From Stomoxys calcitrans (lineage: Eukaryota > Arthropoda > Insecta > Diptera > Muscidae): a DNA stretch of 64,000 bases. The DNA lies in NCBI RefSeq assembly GCF_963082655.1, contig NC_081553.1:14908643-14972642 (forward strand). Direction: 5' to 3'. Of this stretch, positions 47,070 to 60,221 are shown piece after piece. The notes under the pieces are model-generated. The model was not told the origin of the DNA. It ran no database searches and saw nothing but the letters and a program-made list of their open reading frames with translations. Numbering within the stretch: position 1 is the first letter of the stretch; the number at the start of each line of letters is the position of its first letter. The position numbers and the translations under genes were made by a program.

Positions 47070-47184
47070 ATGTCGCCAGCATTAGGAGGGGATAACCACA
47101 GCTGAAGAATTTTCTTGCCAGGATTCGAACCCAGGCATTCAGTCTCATAGGCGGACATTGTAACCTCTGCGCTACGGTGGCCTC
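47070..47184 (-). mobile_element. SINE fragment, copy 6, with intact B box
   Basis: The reverse complement shows the SINE head: A-box region CGCAGAGGTTACAATG, B box GGGTTCGAATCCTGG, then CTTCAGCTGTGGTTATCCCC and GCTGGCGACATTT. The 3' half is missing. Confidence 0.75.
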
Positions 47185-47850
47185 CTATTATTTTTATTAC
47201 ATACATACTTTATATATCAGATTTTTTTTGTTTGTTTTGATTTTCAGAATTTATTCTTCGGATTTGAATTTTCTTTATAAAAAAATTTTGAATTTATGCC
47301 TCCTTCTAAATTCCATTCTTTGTATTCACATGAAAATATTTAATATATTGATAATCCATGGGTTGTTTTTTTTTTTTTTTTGTAGAAAAATTCCATTCGT
47401 TATCGACAGCGATGAGTCGCTCAACAAATCTAGCATATTTTAATTTTTTTTTTTTTGCTTGCACTTAAACCAATAAATTACTAAATAGTTTTCAATCCGA
47501 TGTCCAATCATATAAAAGTTCTTTTTGATTAAAAATCATAGATAGCGCTGAAAAGTGACGTGAAAATTTGCACCCAAAACATTGAAGTGGGCCATTGGGC
47601 TCTTGTTATTGTGGTGAATAATAATCGAGATAAAGGATTTCGGGAACCCATTATACACAAATCTATCAAGTTTGATGATAAAACATAGCAGGAGGGGCGG
47701 CTACTAATATGCCGACGTTTGCTATTGATATGCAAGTACAAATATGCACGTAGAGAAACGTATGGTCCGAACGGTCAACGAAAATAATATGTGAAATCGC
47801 TGTCCAAGGAGGATAAGTTTTGAACTAAGTTGTATTCCTACAACCATAGA
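47185..47850. other. AT-rich DNA with long T runs
   Basis: T-rich stretches occur at 47366-47381 and 47443-47456. No gene or repeat recognised. Confidence 0.4.
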
Positions 47851-47854
47851 AAAA

Positions 47855-48925
47855 ACCAGTAAGGAAAGGCAAAAGTCGGGCGGAGCAGACTATATACTAC
47901 CCTACACCACAGAGTCTGCGTAATACTTTTAATATATAGCACTTATATCCCAATTCAGACTTTAATTTTGCATACCTATTGAAATATCGAATAGAACCTT
48001 CTACGATTTTCTTACGATGGTACGAAAATTTTGGCATCTACAGCCTTAAAAGTTGAAACGCTTAAAAGATATATATGGGAGTTTTATCTAAATCTGATTT
48101 GATTTTGATGAAATTTTGCACACATACTAGGACGTCAAAAAAGCACTTCGTGCCAAATTTGGTAAAGATCGGACCAAAATTGTGCCTTCTACAGTTTTAA
48201 TAGGCTAAATCGGATGAAAGTTATATATGGGAGGTATATCTAAATCTGAACCGATTTAGATGAAATTTTGGGGATTTAAGACGTCACACGAAACATATCA
48301 TGCTAAATGTGGTAAAGATCGGACCAAACTTGTGGTTCCTACAGCTTTAATGGGGCATATCAGATGAAAGATATATATGGGACCTATATCTAAATCTGGA
48401 CCGATTAAAATGAAATTTTGAACACATAGGCGACATGAGGCGACAAAAAAACACTCTGTACCATATTTTGTAAGGATCGGACAAAAACTGTGGCTTCTAC
48501 AGCTTTAAAAGGGCACATCGAATGAAAGATATTTATGGGAGCTATATCTAAATCTGGACCGATTTTTTCAAAATCAATAGCGTTCGTCTTCGGACCAAAA
48601 AAGAGACTTTTGTAAAATTTTGTGCAAATCGGACAAACACTCTGTACCATATTTTGTAAGGATCGGACCAAAACTGTGACTTCTACAGCTTTAAAAGGGC
48701 ACATCGGATTAAAGATATATGGGAGCTATATCTAAATTTGGACCGGTTTTTTTCAAAACCAATAGCGTTCGCCTTCGGACAACAAATGCGACCTGTACCT
48801 TGATTATAAGAATACATGAACAGACAGACAGACGGACATAGCTAAATCGAATCGGGAAATTATTCTAAGCCTTCTTAGCGTTGCAAATAAATGCACAAAT
48901 CTATGATACCCTGTACCACAGTGGT
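47855..48925. repeat. Family C tandem-unit element
   Basis: Begins GGAAAGGCAAAAGTCGGGCGG. Units of GGGAGCTATATCTAAATCTGG and ACAGCTTTAAAAGGGCACATC follow; two central units are nearly identical. It ends ACAGACAGACGGACATAGC and ACCCTGTACCACAGTGGTG. Confidence 0.7.
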
Positions 48926-49082
48926 GTTGTATTTGACAGTTTTGTCAAATTGATCCCATAGTTCATATAGATATTATCAGACCTACCACAAATGTTCATA
49001 GATCCTTACAAGATTTTGTGAACGAAATTTTCGAAACTGATCTCAGGCGTTCACAATCTGACAATGTCTAGTGTACCAATTT

Positions 49083-50105
49083 TTATACCCTCCACCCTCA
49101 TGGGAACCCACCACCACGGATTCTGCTAAAATGTGGGAGCTATATGTAGTTATACACCGATTTAGACAGTACTTGGCGCAGTTGTTGAGAGTCATAACAG
49201 AACACTATATGTAAAATTTCAGCCACATCGGATAAAAATCGCGGCTTGTAAGGGCTCAATATGTCAAAATGGGGAGATTGGTTTATATGGGAGCTATATC
49301 ATGTTCTTGGCCAATTTGAACCGTACTTGGTACAGTTATTGGAAGTCATAACAGAACACTATATGCAAAATTTCAGCCAAATCGGACAAAAATTGCGGCT
49401 TCCAGGGGCTCAGGAAGTCAAATCGGGAGATCGGTTTATATCGGAGTTATATCAGGTTATAGACCGATTTAAACCGTACTTGGCTCCGTTGTTAAAAGTC
49501 ATAACAGAACACCAAATGCAAAATTTCAGCCACTTCGGATAAAAATCGCGGCTTGTAAGGGCTTAAAAAGTCAAATAGAGAGGTCGGTTTATATGGGAGC
49601 TATATCATGTTCTTAACCGATTTGCACCGTACTTGACACAGTTATCGGAAGTCATAACAGAACAAAAAGAACAAAAATTGTGGCTTCCATGGGCCCAAGA
49701 AATCAAATCGGGAGATCGGTTTATATGAGAGCTATATCAGGTTCTTGATCGATTTGGACCATACTTGACACTGTTGTTGGAAGTCGTAGCAGAATACTAC
49801 AAGTAAAATTTAAGCCAAATCGGACTTAAATTGCGGTTTCCAGGTGTTCAAGAAGCCAAATCGGGGGCTCAAGATATCCAAATCTGAACCGATATGACCC
49901 ATTTGCAATCCCCAATGACATACATCAATATTAAGTATCTGTGCAAAATTTCAAGTGACTAGCTTTACGCGTTCGACTTGATATCGATAGACGGACGGAC
50001 GGATATGGCTAGTTCGAATCTGAATTTCGAGACGATCAAGACGGTCATAGATCAATGTTTCGAGGAACCGAATGACCCATCCCATGGTGGTGGGTATAAT
50101 ATCAA
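49083..50105 (-). repeat. Family A element, reverse orientation
   Basis: Starts TATACCCTCCACCCTCATGGG (palindrome lost). Units carry GGGAGATCGGTTTATATCGG, and it ends GACGGACGGACGGATATGGC and CCCATGGTGGTGGGTATAAT. Confidence 0.8.
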
Positions 50106-51510
50106 ATCTTATCAATTTTGGGAAAAATCGGTTCAGATTTAGACATAGCTCCCATACATATAATTCATCCCGCACGTTGTCAATATATTAAACAACGCAT
50201 GTTTTTGATAATGACACCATTAGTGCGTGATTTTGCTGCCAGTTTAAGACCATGAAATCTGGAATACTATGCAGCAAAAGACTTCAAATCGAATACTCTT
50301 CCTTACTTCTATGTTTAGGCACGGGGAAATATTTTTGATTTTCTTTTTGATAGCGAATTTTTGACAACGGTTTTTCGAGTTTCGGGCGAGAGCCGTTGCC
50401 GTCGTCTAGCATTCGAAGCTATTTACAAATCTTTCGAGAAATGCACAGCAATATGCGATGACTTTCTTAATCAAGTGGTCGAAACATGTCATATCATGAT
50501 TGGTATTGTTGTTTCCTCTGGCTTTCCTTTTTCATTGCTAAAATTCTTCTATCTCGTCTCGATAGAGAAATAAAACGAAAAAGCGTTCGAATTATTGTAA
50601 GTTATAGGACAGCATAGTCAAATGTTCTGTGGGTTGTGGCCTCAGTGTCTATGCTAGGAAGACGGAACATGTCCCACCATTTTTAAGCGGAGTTTTCTGC
50701 GATGACTAAGACTATGGAGCTTACGTTGTTTATGAACATCGACTTTGAGATGTATTCGTAAGATCCAAAGTCTTGATCCGTTGTGAGGAGTTACTAATGG
50801 GTCTGCAGGATTATTATACCTTGATTGTAAGCTCGCAAATCTGGGGCGAACCTTTCATATGGGGTTAAGCGGATGCTTAGTAAGAGTTTTTGGCATCATG
50901 GTCTGAATGAACAAAAATTCTATAAGTGGTACACAAAACAAAAATAAACAAAGTGCAAAAGTAACCTCTTACCAACTAATTTTCTTTTTCCTGTGTATTC
51001 TAATCAACAGGGTCACTACAAGGCTGCACAAGGTTGTTTAGCTGTACTCGTGCAGATTGACCAAAATAATCATGGCGTTAACTTCTTTCTTTTTTGGCTT
51101 TGTGAATTTGAACAACAGGTGTGCTATTGCAGAAATTCACAATGATAGATAATTAATAATTAGTTTATGGTTGCAGAAAGTATAAAAGTTCAAGATAGGC
51201 AGCAGTAGCTGGCAGAGATAACCAATTCCAGGTGCAAACCATTCATGAAAATATGAGGCCGGCCAGCAAACAATATATGGGTGTCCTTATCGCTTCACTC
51301 AAGCAATTGATTTTTGCAAGCACTTGAAAGTGTATAATAAGCATTACCAGATAATCTGGTGCAAATTTGACATATGATAGGGATCGGGAACGGCCGGGGG
51401 CTTCTTAAGAAAAATATGTTTTTTGAATGTACCTAAATTCAAAAACAGAAACACTAAATTACAAATGCATGAGGAACTATTTGAAGTACATTTAAAATAG
51501 TGAAAAAAAA
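50106..51510. other. Unclassified, with two possible coding relics
   Basis: A plus-strand frame at 50361-50573 (with ESRCRRLAFEAIYKSFEKC) has protein-like composition but no start context, no recognised domain and no extension. On the minus strand 50640-50900 shows short open stretches, again unassigned. They may be TE gene ruins. Confidence 0.35.
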
Positions 51511-51511
51511 A

Positions 51512-53190
51512 CTTTGGATACCCACCACCTCGGTTATATATGTAAACCACTTTTCGTCCAAATCCGGTGAAAATTGCATACCGTATGCCCCATAGCAGCT
51601 ATATTGAAATATTCTTCGATTTGGACCAAATAACAAAATTTGGTCTTTAAGTAGCTATATATAAAAATAAACCGATCTGAACCATATACGTCACGGATGT
51701 CGAAAAGCCTAACATAAGTCACTGTGTCAAATTTCAGTGAAATCGGATTATAAATGCGCCTTTTATGGGGCCGACTTTAAATCGAGATATCGATCTATAT
51801 GGCAGCTATGTCCAAATCTGGACCGATTTGGGTCAATTTGCTGAAAGCTGTCGAAGAGTCTAGCACAACTCCCTGTCTCAAATTTCGGCGAAATTGGACA
51901 ATAAATGCGCCTTTTATGGCTCCAAAAGCATAAATCTAGAGATCGGTCTATATAACAGATATATCCAAATCTAGACCAATCTGAGCCAAATTGAAGAAAA
52001 ATGTCGAAGGGCCTAACACAACTCACTGTTCCAAAATTCGGCGACATCGGACAATAAATGCGACTTTTATGGGCCCAACACCTTAAATCGAGAGATCGGT
52101 CGTTATGGGAGCTATATCCAAATATGGACCGATCTGAGCGAAATTAAAGAAGAATGTTGAAAGGCCAAACATAACCCACTGTCCCGAATTTCGGCGACAT
52201 CGGACAATAAATGCGCTTTTATTGGCCCAAAACCTTAAATCGAGAGATCGGGCTGTGTGTAAATCTTGATCGGTCTAGGCCAAATTGCAAAGGGGCTTAA
52301 CTTAACCTACTCTCCCAAATTTCGGCCAAATCGGATAATAAATGCGATTTTTATGGCTCCAAAACCTTAAATCGAGAGATCGGTCTATATGGCAGCTATA
52401 TTGAAATCTGGACCGATCTGTGCTATACTGCAGAAGTATGTCGAGAGGCTTAACTTAATTCACTGTCCCAAATTTCGGCGAAATCGGACAATAAATGTCT
52501 TTTATGGGGCCAAAACCTTAAATCGAGAGATCGGTCTATATGGCAGCTATATCCAAATCTGGACCGATCTGAGCCAAATTGATAAAGGATGTCGAAGGGC
52601 CAAACACAACTCACTGTATCCAAATCTGGACCGATCTGTGCCATACTACAGAAGACTATGGAGGGGCTTAACTTAACCTACTGTCCCAAATTTCGGCGAA
52701 ATCGGACAATAAATGCGCGTTTTATGGGGCCAAGACCTAAAATCGAGAGATCGGTCTATATGACAGCTATATCCAAATCTGGACCGATCTAAGCCAAATT
52801 GATAAAGGATATCGAAGGCCCAAACACAACTCACTGTCTCAAATTTCAGCAAAATCGGATAATAAATATGGCTTTTATGAGCCTAAGACCCTAAATCGGC
52901 AGATCGGGCTATATGGGGGCTATACCAAGATATAGTCCGATATAGCTCATCTTCGAACTTAACCTGATTATGGACAAAAGAGAATCTATGCAAAGTTTCA
53001 GCTCAATATCTCCATTTTTAAAAACTGTAGCGCGATTTCAACAGACGGACGGACGGATATGGCTAATCGTCTTAGATTTTTCCGCTGATCAAGAATGTAT
53101 ATACATTATAGGGTCGGAAATGGATATTTCGATGTGTTGCAAACGGAATGACAAAATGAATATACCCCCATCTTTCGGTGGTGGGAATAA
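51512..53190 (-). repeat. Family B tandem-unit element, long copy
   Basis: Begins CTTTGGATACCCACCACCTC. About nine units follow, with GAGAGATCGGTCTATATGGC, GGACCGATCTGAGCC and CACTGTCCCAAATTTCGGCG. It ends ACAGACGGACGGACGGATATG and TTTCGGTGGTGGGAATAATA. Confidence 0.8.
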
Positions 53191-53212
53191 TAAAAACAAA
53201 ACACACGAAAAC

Positions 53213-54192
53213 TAGTAAAAAGGCATTAAGTTCAGCCGGGCCGATCTTTGGATACCCACCACCTCGGGTATATATGTAAACCCCCTTTAGTCACAATCCG
53301 GTGGAAATTGGAAAGCTTTCAAATTTAAAAAAAATTGGGTAATAAATAAAGCTTTTACCTTTAATCGGCACATATATGACAGCTATATCTAAATACAGTC
53401 TGAACTTTACTATATTTGGGTCGGATGGCGGGTGGCCTAAAACTACTTCTGTTTCAAATTTCAGCGAAATCGGATAAACGACATTTGGGACGGCTGTCGG
53501 GAGACCTAAAACTACACACTGTTTCAAATTTCAACGAAATCAGGTAATAAGTAGGGCTTTTATGGGCTTCAGACCCTTCATCGGCAGATCGGTCTATATG
53601 GCAGCTGTATCTAACTATAGTCCGATCTGAATCATATTTGGGTCCTATGTTAGGAGGCGTAATACTATTCAATGTTTCAAATTTCTGCGAAATCGGGTAA
53701 TAAATAAAGTTGTTATGGGCTTCAGACCCTTAATCGGGAGATCGGTTTATATGGCAGCTAAATATATATAGTCCGATCTGAACCATATTTAGGTCAGATG
53801 TCGGGCGAATTAAAATAACCCACTGTTTCAAATTTCAGGCAAATCGGGTAATAAATAAAACTTTTATGGCCTTCAGACCCTTTATCGGCTGATCGGTCTA
53901 TATAGCAGCTATATTCAAATATGATCCGATTTGGGCCGTTCAAGAATTTAACCAGCGTGCATCAAAATGACGTATCTGTGCCAAATTTCAGCTCAATAAC
54001 TCAATTTTTGAAGGCTCTGGAGTGATTACTACAGACGGACGGACAGACACACGGACATCGCTAAATCGCTTTAGAATTTTACGATGATCCGAAATATATA
54101 TACTTTGTAGCGTCGGGAATTGATATTTCGATGTGTTGCAAACGGAATGACTAAATGAATATACCTCCTATCCTACGGTGGTGGGTATAAAA
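53213..54192 (-). repeat. Family B element, second tandem copy
   Basis: Begins AAAGGCATTAAGTTCAGCC with a GCCGGGCCGA palindrome and TTTGGATACCCACCACCTCG. Its units diverge from the copy before it. It ends GGTGGTGGGTATAAAAAT. The two lie head to tail with about 20 bp between. Confidence 0.8.
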
Positions 54193-54229
54193 ATACCTAG
54201 TTATCAAAACAAGTAACAGGCAATCATAA

Positions 54230-54430
54230 AAATTAGCCTATTGTACAATTTTCTTTTCAGCAGACTTTGTTAAAACAGCAGATTTTGTTAGTTGAAATAA
54301 CAATTCCAAAATGATCGCTAATACAGCAGCCCTATGTTTGCTGAAACAGCATTAATGTCTGCTTTCCCATTTTCAGCAGACAAAAACTGCTGTTTTAGCA
54401 AACATTTTTGTTGTTTTGAATAACAAATTT
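54230..54430. repeat. Short repeat rich in AACAGCAG and GCTGTTTTAGC motifs
   Basis: Multiple direct and inverted copies of CAGCAGA/TCTGCTG (54260-54400), some able to pair, resembling a small foldback element. Boundaries are unclear. Confidence 0.4.
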
Positions 54431-54539
54431 GGTTGAGTGCAAAATTGTCGCATCTGTGGTTCGGAAAATCCCAGAGTTAGAAGCCTCTCCAACCTCAACA
54501 TGTAAATGTTTGGGTCGTTTTATGATCCGGCGGAATTCA

Positions 54540-54780
54540 TATATCCGAAGTTTTGCCACAGTGAACGCCTGGCCAGAACACTTGAAAAATGTTTAGCGGT
54601 GGCTTTTCTCTCCTTATGCTGCTGGCATTTGTGAGGTACAGGACATAGCGTCTACCTAAAGAGGTGTCACTGAACTTAAAATTGAATTGAACATCACTCA
54701 TTGATATGTCGGAAATTGGCATCCTGTTCTTTAAAGGAATGTTCGTCCACATAATGGCCAATTTTATAACTGAATTATTC
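54540..54780 (+). mobile_element. Degenerate SINE copy
   Basis: TTTAGCGGTGGCTTTTCTC, CATTTGTGAGGTACAGGAC, AAAGAGGTGTCACTG and CATCACTCATTGATATGTC match the SINE body. The tRNA head is largely lost (GAACGCCTGG only). Confidence 0.6.
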
Positions 54781-55589
54781 CTAAAGTATTCACAACCCCA
54801 ACTGAACAACGTTAATATCAAGTATTTGCACCAATTTCGGAGTGACATATAGACAGGTATGAAACACTGATTCCAAACTGAAACATTATAACTCTTCAAC
54901 TTTAAGACGGATAAATATATTCTGTGATAAGTAGTATGCAGAAGAGTGTTATTTATAACTTCAACCGAAGAATGGGGTTACTAACTTCGCCCATCAGTTA
55001 ATCGAAAGCAAGCTCACTTTCGAAGAGTAAATCTAGCCACCCGAAAAACTTCTTAGGTCGGTTGGGATTATTAATGAGCTAAGCCCATCTTTGGCCGAAA
55101 TAAGCAAGTGTTGGTGCAAATCTGTCATCAGCATTTAAACCGATCTCCCAATTTGATTACTTCTTGAAAAAGTCGTTCAAAGAACTAGTCAAATGCGGTC
55201 TATAGTAAAGGCAACTTAATGTCACTAACTTGTAACTTTTGTATACCAGTGTTGTTATTTAGAATATTTTTTTTGTTAGATTTCCATAGTCTTGTAGTTT
55301 AATGTGTTTCAATTGGATTTATATTTGGACATCTGAATATTAGTCGTTATCGAAATGTACCTAAGACCAAACCAAAAATACGTCACCTACAAAAAGCGTG
55401 TAGAGCGAATATCAGTTGCTAACAAACGAATTTCTAATCGCAAATGTTCTTAACTGTTACGGATTACTGTTTAAACGAAATTTAGACAACAATCCGAAAT
55501 TAATTTTAGCACACTTTTTAAACAATCTTCACTTTTTGTAAAGCGACATCTGTTTTTGCTAAATATTTTCAAATTGGTTAAGATAAAAA
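54781..55589. other. Unclassified, minor repeat relics
   Basis: A weak family A remnant lies at 54950-55200 (GAAAGCAAGCTCACTTTCG, CTAGCCACC). Otherwise AT-rich without features. Confidence 0.4.
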
Positions 55590-55905
55590 TAACAAGTAAA
55601 TAGGCGTTAAGTTCAGCCGGGCCGAACTTTTTATGGGGCCAAAGCTTGAAATCGAGATATCGGTCTATATGGCAGCTATATGCAAATCTTAATCGATCTA
55701 GACCAAATTTCAGAAATATGTGGAGGGGCTTAACTTAACTCTCTGTCCCAAATTTCGGCGACATCGGACAATAAAAGCGCCTTTTATGGGCCCAACACCT
55801 TAAATCGAGAGACCGGTCTAAATGGCAGCTATATCCAAATCTGGTCCGATTAAGGCCAAATTGAAAAGAAGATGTTGAAGGGCCTAAGACAACTCACTGT
55901 CCCAA
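55590..55905 (-). repeat. Family B fragment, reverse orientation
   Basis: Begins ACAAGTAAATAGGCGTTAAG with GTTCAGCCGGGCCGAAC and about two units. It ends abruptly at a LINE-derived hairpin. Confidence 0.75.
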
Positions 55906-55908
55906 GAT

Positions 55909-56032
55909 AGGAACGCTGGAGTTGCTGGATAGAGCAACTCCAGCGTTCCTACAAAAATGACATCAGGTCAACCGTGGAGCGATTTTTGCGAAAACCATAC
56001 TGTCTATCGCTTAGGAGGTCATTGAACTCCGA
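55909..56032 (-). mobile_element. LINE reverse-transcriptase fragment ending in an inverted junction
   Basis: The minus strand from about 56028 reads FNDLLSDRQYGFRKNRSTVD, a classic non-LTR RT motif, then a few residues, a stop and ERWSCSI. The ERWS-coding stretch is followed by its own inverted copy: stems at 55909-55926 and 55933-55950, 18 bp and perfect, with a 6-nt loop. Confidence 0.75.
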
Positions 56033-57652
56033 CCCCATAAAGTATATATATTCTAGAACAGCGTAAAAATCGAAGACGATATAGCCATGACCGTCCGTCT
56101 GTCTGTTGAAATCACGTTACAGTCTTTAAAATAGAGATATTGAGCTGAAATTTTGCACAGATTTTTTTTTTGTCCATAAGCAGCTTAAGTTCGAAGATGG
56201 GCTATATCGGACTATATGTTGATTTAGTCCCCATATAGACCGATCCGCCGATTTAGGGTCTTAGGCCCATAAAATCCACATTTATTATCCGATTTCGCAG
56301 AAATTTCGGACTGTGAGTTGTGTTAGGCCCTTCGACAACTTTCTTTGATTTGGCCCAGATCGGTCTAGATTTGGATATAGCTGCCATATAGACCGACCCG
56401 CCATAAAAGACACATTTATTATTATCTGATTTTGCTGAAATTGGGGACAGTGAGTTAAATTAAGCCTCTCGACATACTTCTGCAATATGGCACAGATTTG
56501 GATATAGCTGCCATATAGACCGATCTCTCCATTTAAGGTTTTGGGCCTATAAAAGGCGCATTTATTTTCCGATGTCGCTGAAATTTGGGACAGTGAGTTG
56601 TGTTAGGCTCTTTGACATTCTTCTGAAGCTTGTTGGCCCAGATCGGTACTGATTTGTATATAGCTGCCATATAGACCGATATCTGGATTTATAGTCTTGG
56701 TCCCATAAAAGGCGCATTTATAAACCAATTTCGCTGATATTTGACACAGTGACTTATGTTGGGCCCTTCGATATTTATCCTCAATTTGGCCCAGATCGGT
56801 CCAGATTTGAATTGCTGCCGTAGAGACCGATCTCTTGATTTAAGCTATTAGGCCCAAAAAAGCCGCATTTATTGTCCGATGTCGCCGAAATTTGAGACAG
56901 TGAGTTGTGTCAGGCCCTTCGACATTCTTCAGCTATATGACACAGATCGGTCCAGATTTGGATATAGCTGCCATATAGACCGATCTCTCTATTTAAGGTT
57001 TTGGGCCTATGAAAGGCGCATGTATTGTCCGATGTCGCCGAAATTTGGGAGAGTGAGTTTTGTTAGGCCCTTCGACATCCTTCTTCACTTTGGCTCAGAT
57101 CGGTCCAGATTTGATTATAGCTGCCTTATAGACCGATCTCTCTATTTTAGGTTTTGAACCATAAAAGGCGCATTTATTGTCCGATTTGGCTGAAATGAGT
57201 TGAGTTAGACAGTTTTGTGGATAGTGAGTTGTGTTAATTGTTTTTCTGAAACTTGGCCCAAATCGGTCCAGATTTGGATATAGGTATCATATACACCGAT
57301 ATCTCGATTTAAAGTCTTGGCCCCTTTAAAGGCGCATTTATTATCCGATTTCACTGAAATTTGACACAGTGACTTATGTTAGGCTTTTCGAGATCCGTGT
57401 CGTCTATGGTTCAGATCGGTTTATTTTTAGATATAGCTACTTTAAAGACCAATATTTTGTTATACACAATTGAACAATGACTTGTACTTATAAGTATTTG
57501 GTCCAAATCGGAAATTTTTAGAAATAGCTGCTATGGGGCATAAGGTATGCATTTTTCACTTGATTTTGACGAAAGGTGGTTTACATATACACCCGAGGTG
57601 GTGGGTATCTAACGTTCAGCCCGGCCGAACTTAACGCTTTTTTACTTGTTTG
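56033..57652 (+). repeat. Family B tandem-unit element, forward
   Basis: Starts inside the head (CCCCATAAAGTATATATATTC). About nine units follow, with TTTGGATATAGCTGCCATAT and CGACATTCTTC. It ends ACACCCGAGGTGGTGGGTATC, a TTCAGCCCGGCCGAA palindrome and TTTTTTACTTGTTT. Confidence 0.8.
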
Positions 57653-58314
57653 TCTATTTAGATGTTTAGTTCAAAAATGCATGTTAAAAGTTTTAACAGA
57701 ACTCAACAACCTTAGGTCAGGATAAGAATTGGTTTTGATACTTTAAACCGACGGACGGATGGACCGTACTAAATCAATTAGAAATTTCATAGATATACTT
57801 TTTGAGTCTTGGGCCAATAATCCTATGTGCTTGGTACTTTTATAAACGGAATGACGAATTTGGTATGCCCCCAATACTATTGTGAAGATTACTATAATAA
57901 ACTATTCAATTTATTTATAAAAACATTGTTTCGTTTATTTACAGACTTTTTATTAAAACCCTCTGTTTTTAAGATTTGTTCTTTTTTTATGGAATATAAT
58001 ATTCCAAAATAAAAACATTTTTTAAGCTTAAAATCTCACCACCACATTTCATAATCGCTTTCTCCCATAAGTTGGTGGGGTGAAAGATGACATTAAATAC
58101 GCTTACATGTGTAATGCCAACACAAGCTTTTAGAAAACATTAAAAATGCAAATTTTTTTGGGGATTTTACTACAGGAACATCAAACAACAAAAAGGACAT
58201 AAACATCTGTTAACTCATGAACACACCTATCCATACATAACCTTGTCTTTCATGTGAATGTGTACTGGGATTAACATGCAATGCACCAGAAAGAGAGTAG
58301 TCTTTAACAAGTGA
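57653..58314. other. Unclassified AT-rich DNA
   Basis: 57740-57880 is a weak relic of a repeat head (ACGGACGGATGGACC, AACGGAATGACG). No gene visible. Confidence 0.4.
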
Positions 58315-59770
58315 AACCAGAAGGAAAGGCAAAAGTCGGGCGGTGCCGGCTTTATAATACCCTACATCTACCCTATATAACAAAGTGGGAGCTAAATCTA
58401 AATCTGAACCAATTTTAATGGACTTTGGGGGATGTTTTCAGATGGGTTGTTTAACAATTCGTTCAAAGTGTATGTTCAAAGTGTAAGAAAAAACGGTTGA
58501 CAAATGACAACATTATTGCAAATTACTCAAAATCTGAGGAACATTTATATGGGAGCTATAACTAAATTTCAACCGATTTCAAGAACTGCTCAGATATAGT
58601 GATTGTCGTCGAGGAAAGTGTTGTACAAAATTTTTGCAAGATTAGTCAATAAATGCGCATGCAGGGGCTCTAGAAGTTAAAATCAGGCGATATACATATA
58701 TGACAGCTATATCTATATCTGGACCGATTGCTATGAAATTCATCAGTAATGTCGAGAGTTACAAGAAAATCCTTCCTGCCAAATTTCAAGAGAATCGATT
58801 AACAAATTACCATTTTATTGCAATATTGCTGGAAATCGGACGAACATATATACGGCACCTATATCTAAATCTGCACCGATTTCTATGAAAGTCACCAGTA
58901 ACATTAAGAGTCATAAGAAAATTCTTCTTTTCAAATTCCCAGAGAATCGGTTAACAAATGACCATTTTATTGCAATATTGCTGAAAATCGGACGAACATA
59001 TATATGGGAGTTATATCTAAATCTGAACCGTTTTCAAGCAAACTTTACAGATATTGTAAAAATCGTCGAGGAATACGTTGTACAAAGTTTTGGCAAGATT
59101 GGTCAATAAATGCGCTTGCAGTGGCTCAAGAAGTGAAAATCGGGCGATATACATATATGACAGCTATATCTAAATCTGGACCGATTGCTATGAAATTCAT
59201 CAGTTATGTCGAGAGTTATAAGAAAATCCCTCCTGCCACATTTCAAGAGAATCGGTTAACAAATTACCATTTTATTGCAATATTACTGAAAATCGGACGA
59301 AAATATTTATGGGAGTTATATCTAAATCTGAACCGATTTCTATGAAATGCATCAGGAATGTTAAAAATCATAAAAAAATCCTTTCTGACAAATTTCGAGA
59401 GAATCGGTTAACAAATGACCATGTTATTGTAATATTATTGAAAATCGGACGAACATATATATGGGAGCTATAGCCAAATCTGAACCGATTTTTTCCAATT
59501 TCATTATGCTTCGTCTCTAGGGCGAGAAACATGCATTTACCAAATTTGAATACGATCAGTTGAAAATTGCGACCTGTAGTTTTTACACAAATTAACATGA
59601 ACAGACGGACAGACAGACATACGGACATCGCTAAATCGAATCAGAAAGTGATTCGGATTCGATCGGTATACTTATCACTTATGGGTCTATCTCTTTTCCT
59701 TTTTGGTGTTACAAACAAATCTACTAAGTTATAATACCCTATACCACAGTAGTGGTGTAGGGTATAAATA
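58315..59770. repeat. Family C tandem-unit element
   Basis: Begins CAGAAGGAAAGGCAAAAGTCG. Units are longer than in families A and B (about 300 bp between GGCGATATACATATATGACAG repeats at 58685 and 59143). It ends GACGGACAGACAGACATACG and CACAGTAGTGGTGTAGGG. Confidence 0.7.
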
Positions 59771-60221
59771 TGCTTTGTTTGGACGGGCCAAAAATTGGAA
59801 ACCCACCACCATGGATTCTACTGAAAATTTACCTTTATTAACTCAGTTCGTATTTGAATTATTTTGCAATAATCAAATCAAGAATTGGTTGCGGCTTCTA
59901 TGTTCTTAAGAAGTTATATCGGGGTTTAGGCATTTAAGGCAGCTTTTATCGGCATAGATTAATTCGGATCATATTTGACACGAGTACGGAAAGTCATAGT
60001 ATATCTTATACTTCCTTCCTCTGTTATATAAAAATGAAATTGTAGCGCTTTGTTTGTTTGTCTGTCCCTCTGTTCCGTATAGACTCAAAATCGGCTGAAC
60101 CGATTTTTATGGGTGGTACTAAAAATTAGGTCCAAGTACCCAGGCCCAAACCCACCAAAAATCAAAGCTGATAGATCGGGACAAAAAATTTAATACAAGT
60201 ACCTAAGGTGGTACCTAATCG
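59771..60221. other. Repeat relics
   Basis: A family A edge lies at 59790-59820 (GAAACCCACCACCATGGATTC). 60000-60140 contains a separate repeat block (TTGTTTGTCTGTCCCTCTG, GGCTGAACCGATTTTTATGG). No gene. Confidence 0.45.

Noticed and set aside
50361..50573. Plus-strand ORF with ESRCRRLAFEAIYKS as a gene
   Set aside because: No start context, domain or neighbouring exon; it may be a TE remnant.
54537..54899. 120-codon minus-strand ORF
   Set aside because: It is antisense to a degenerate SINE and flanking DNA, with no domain.
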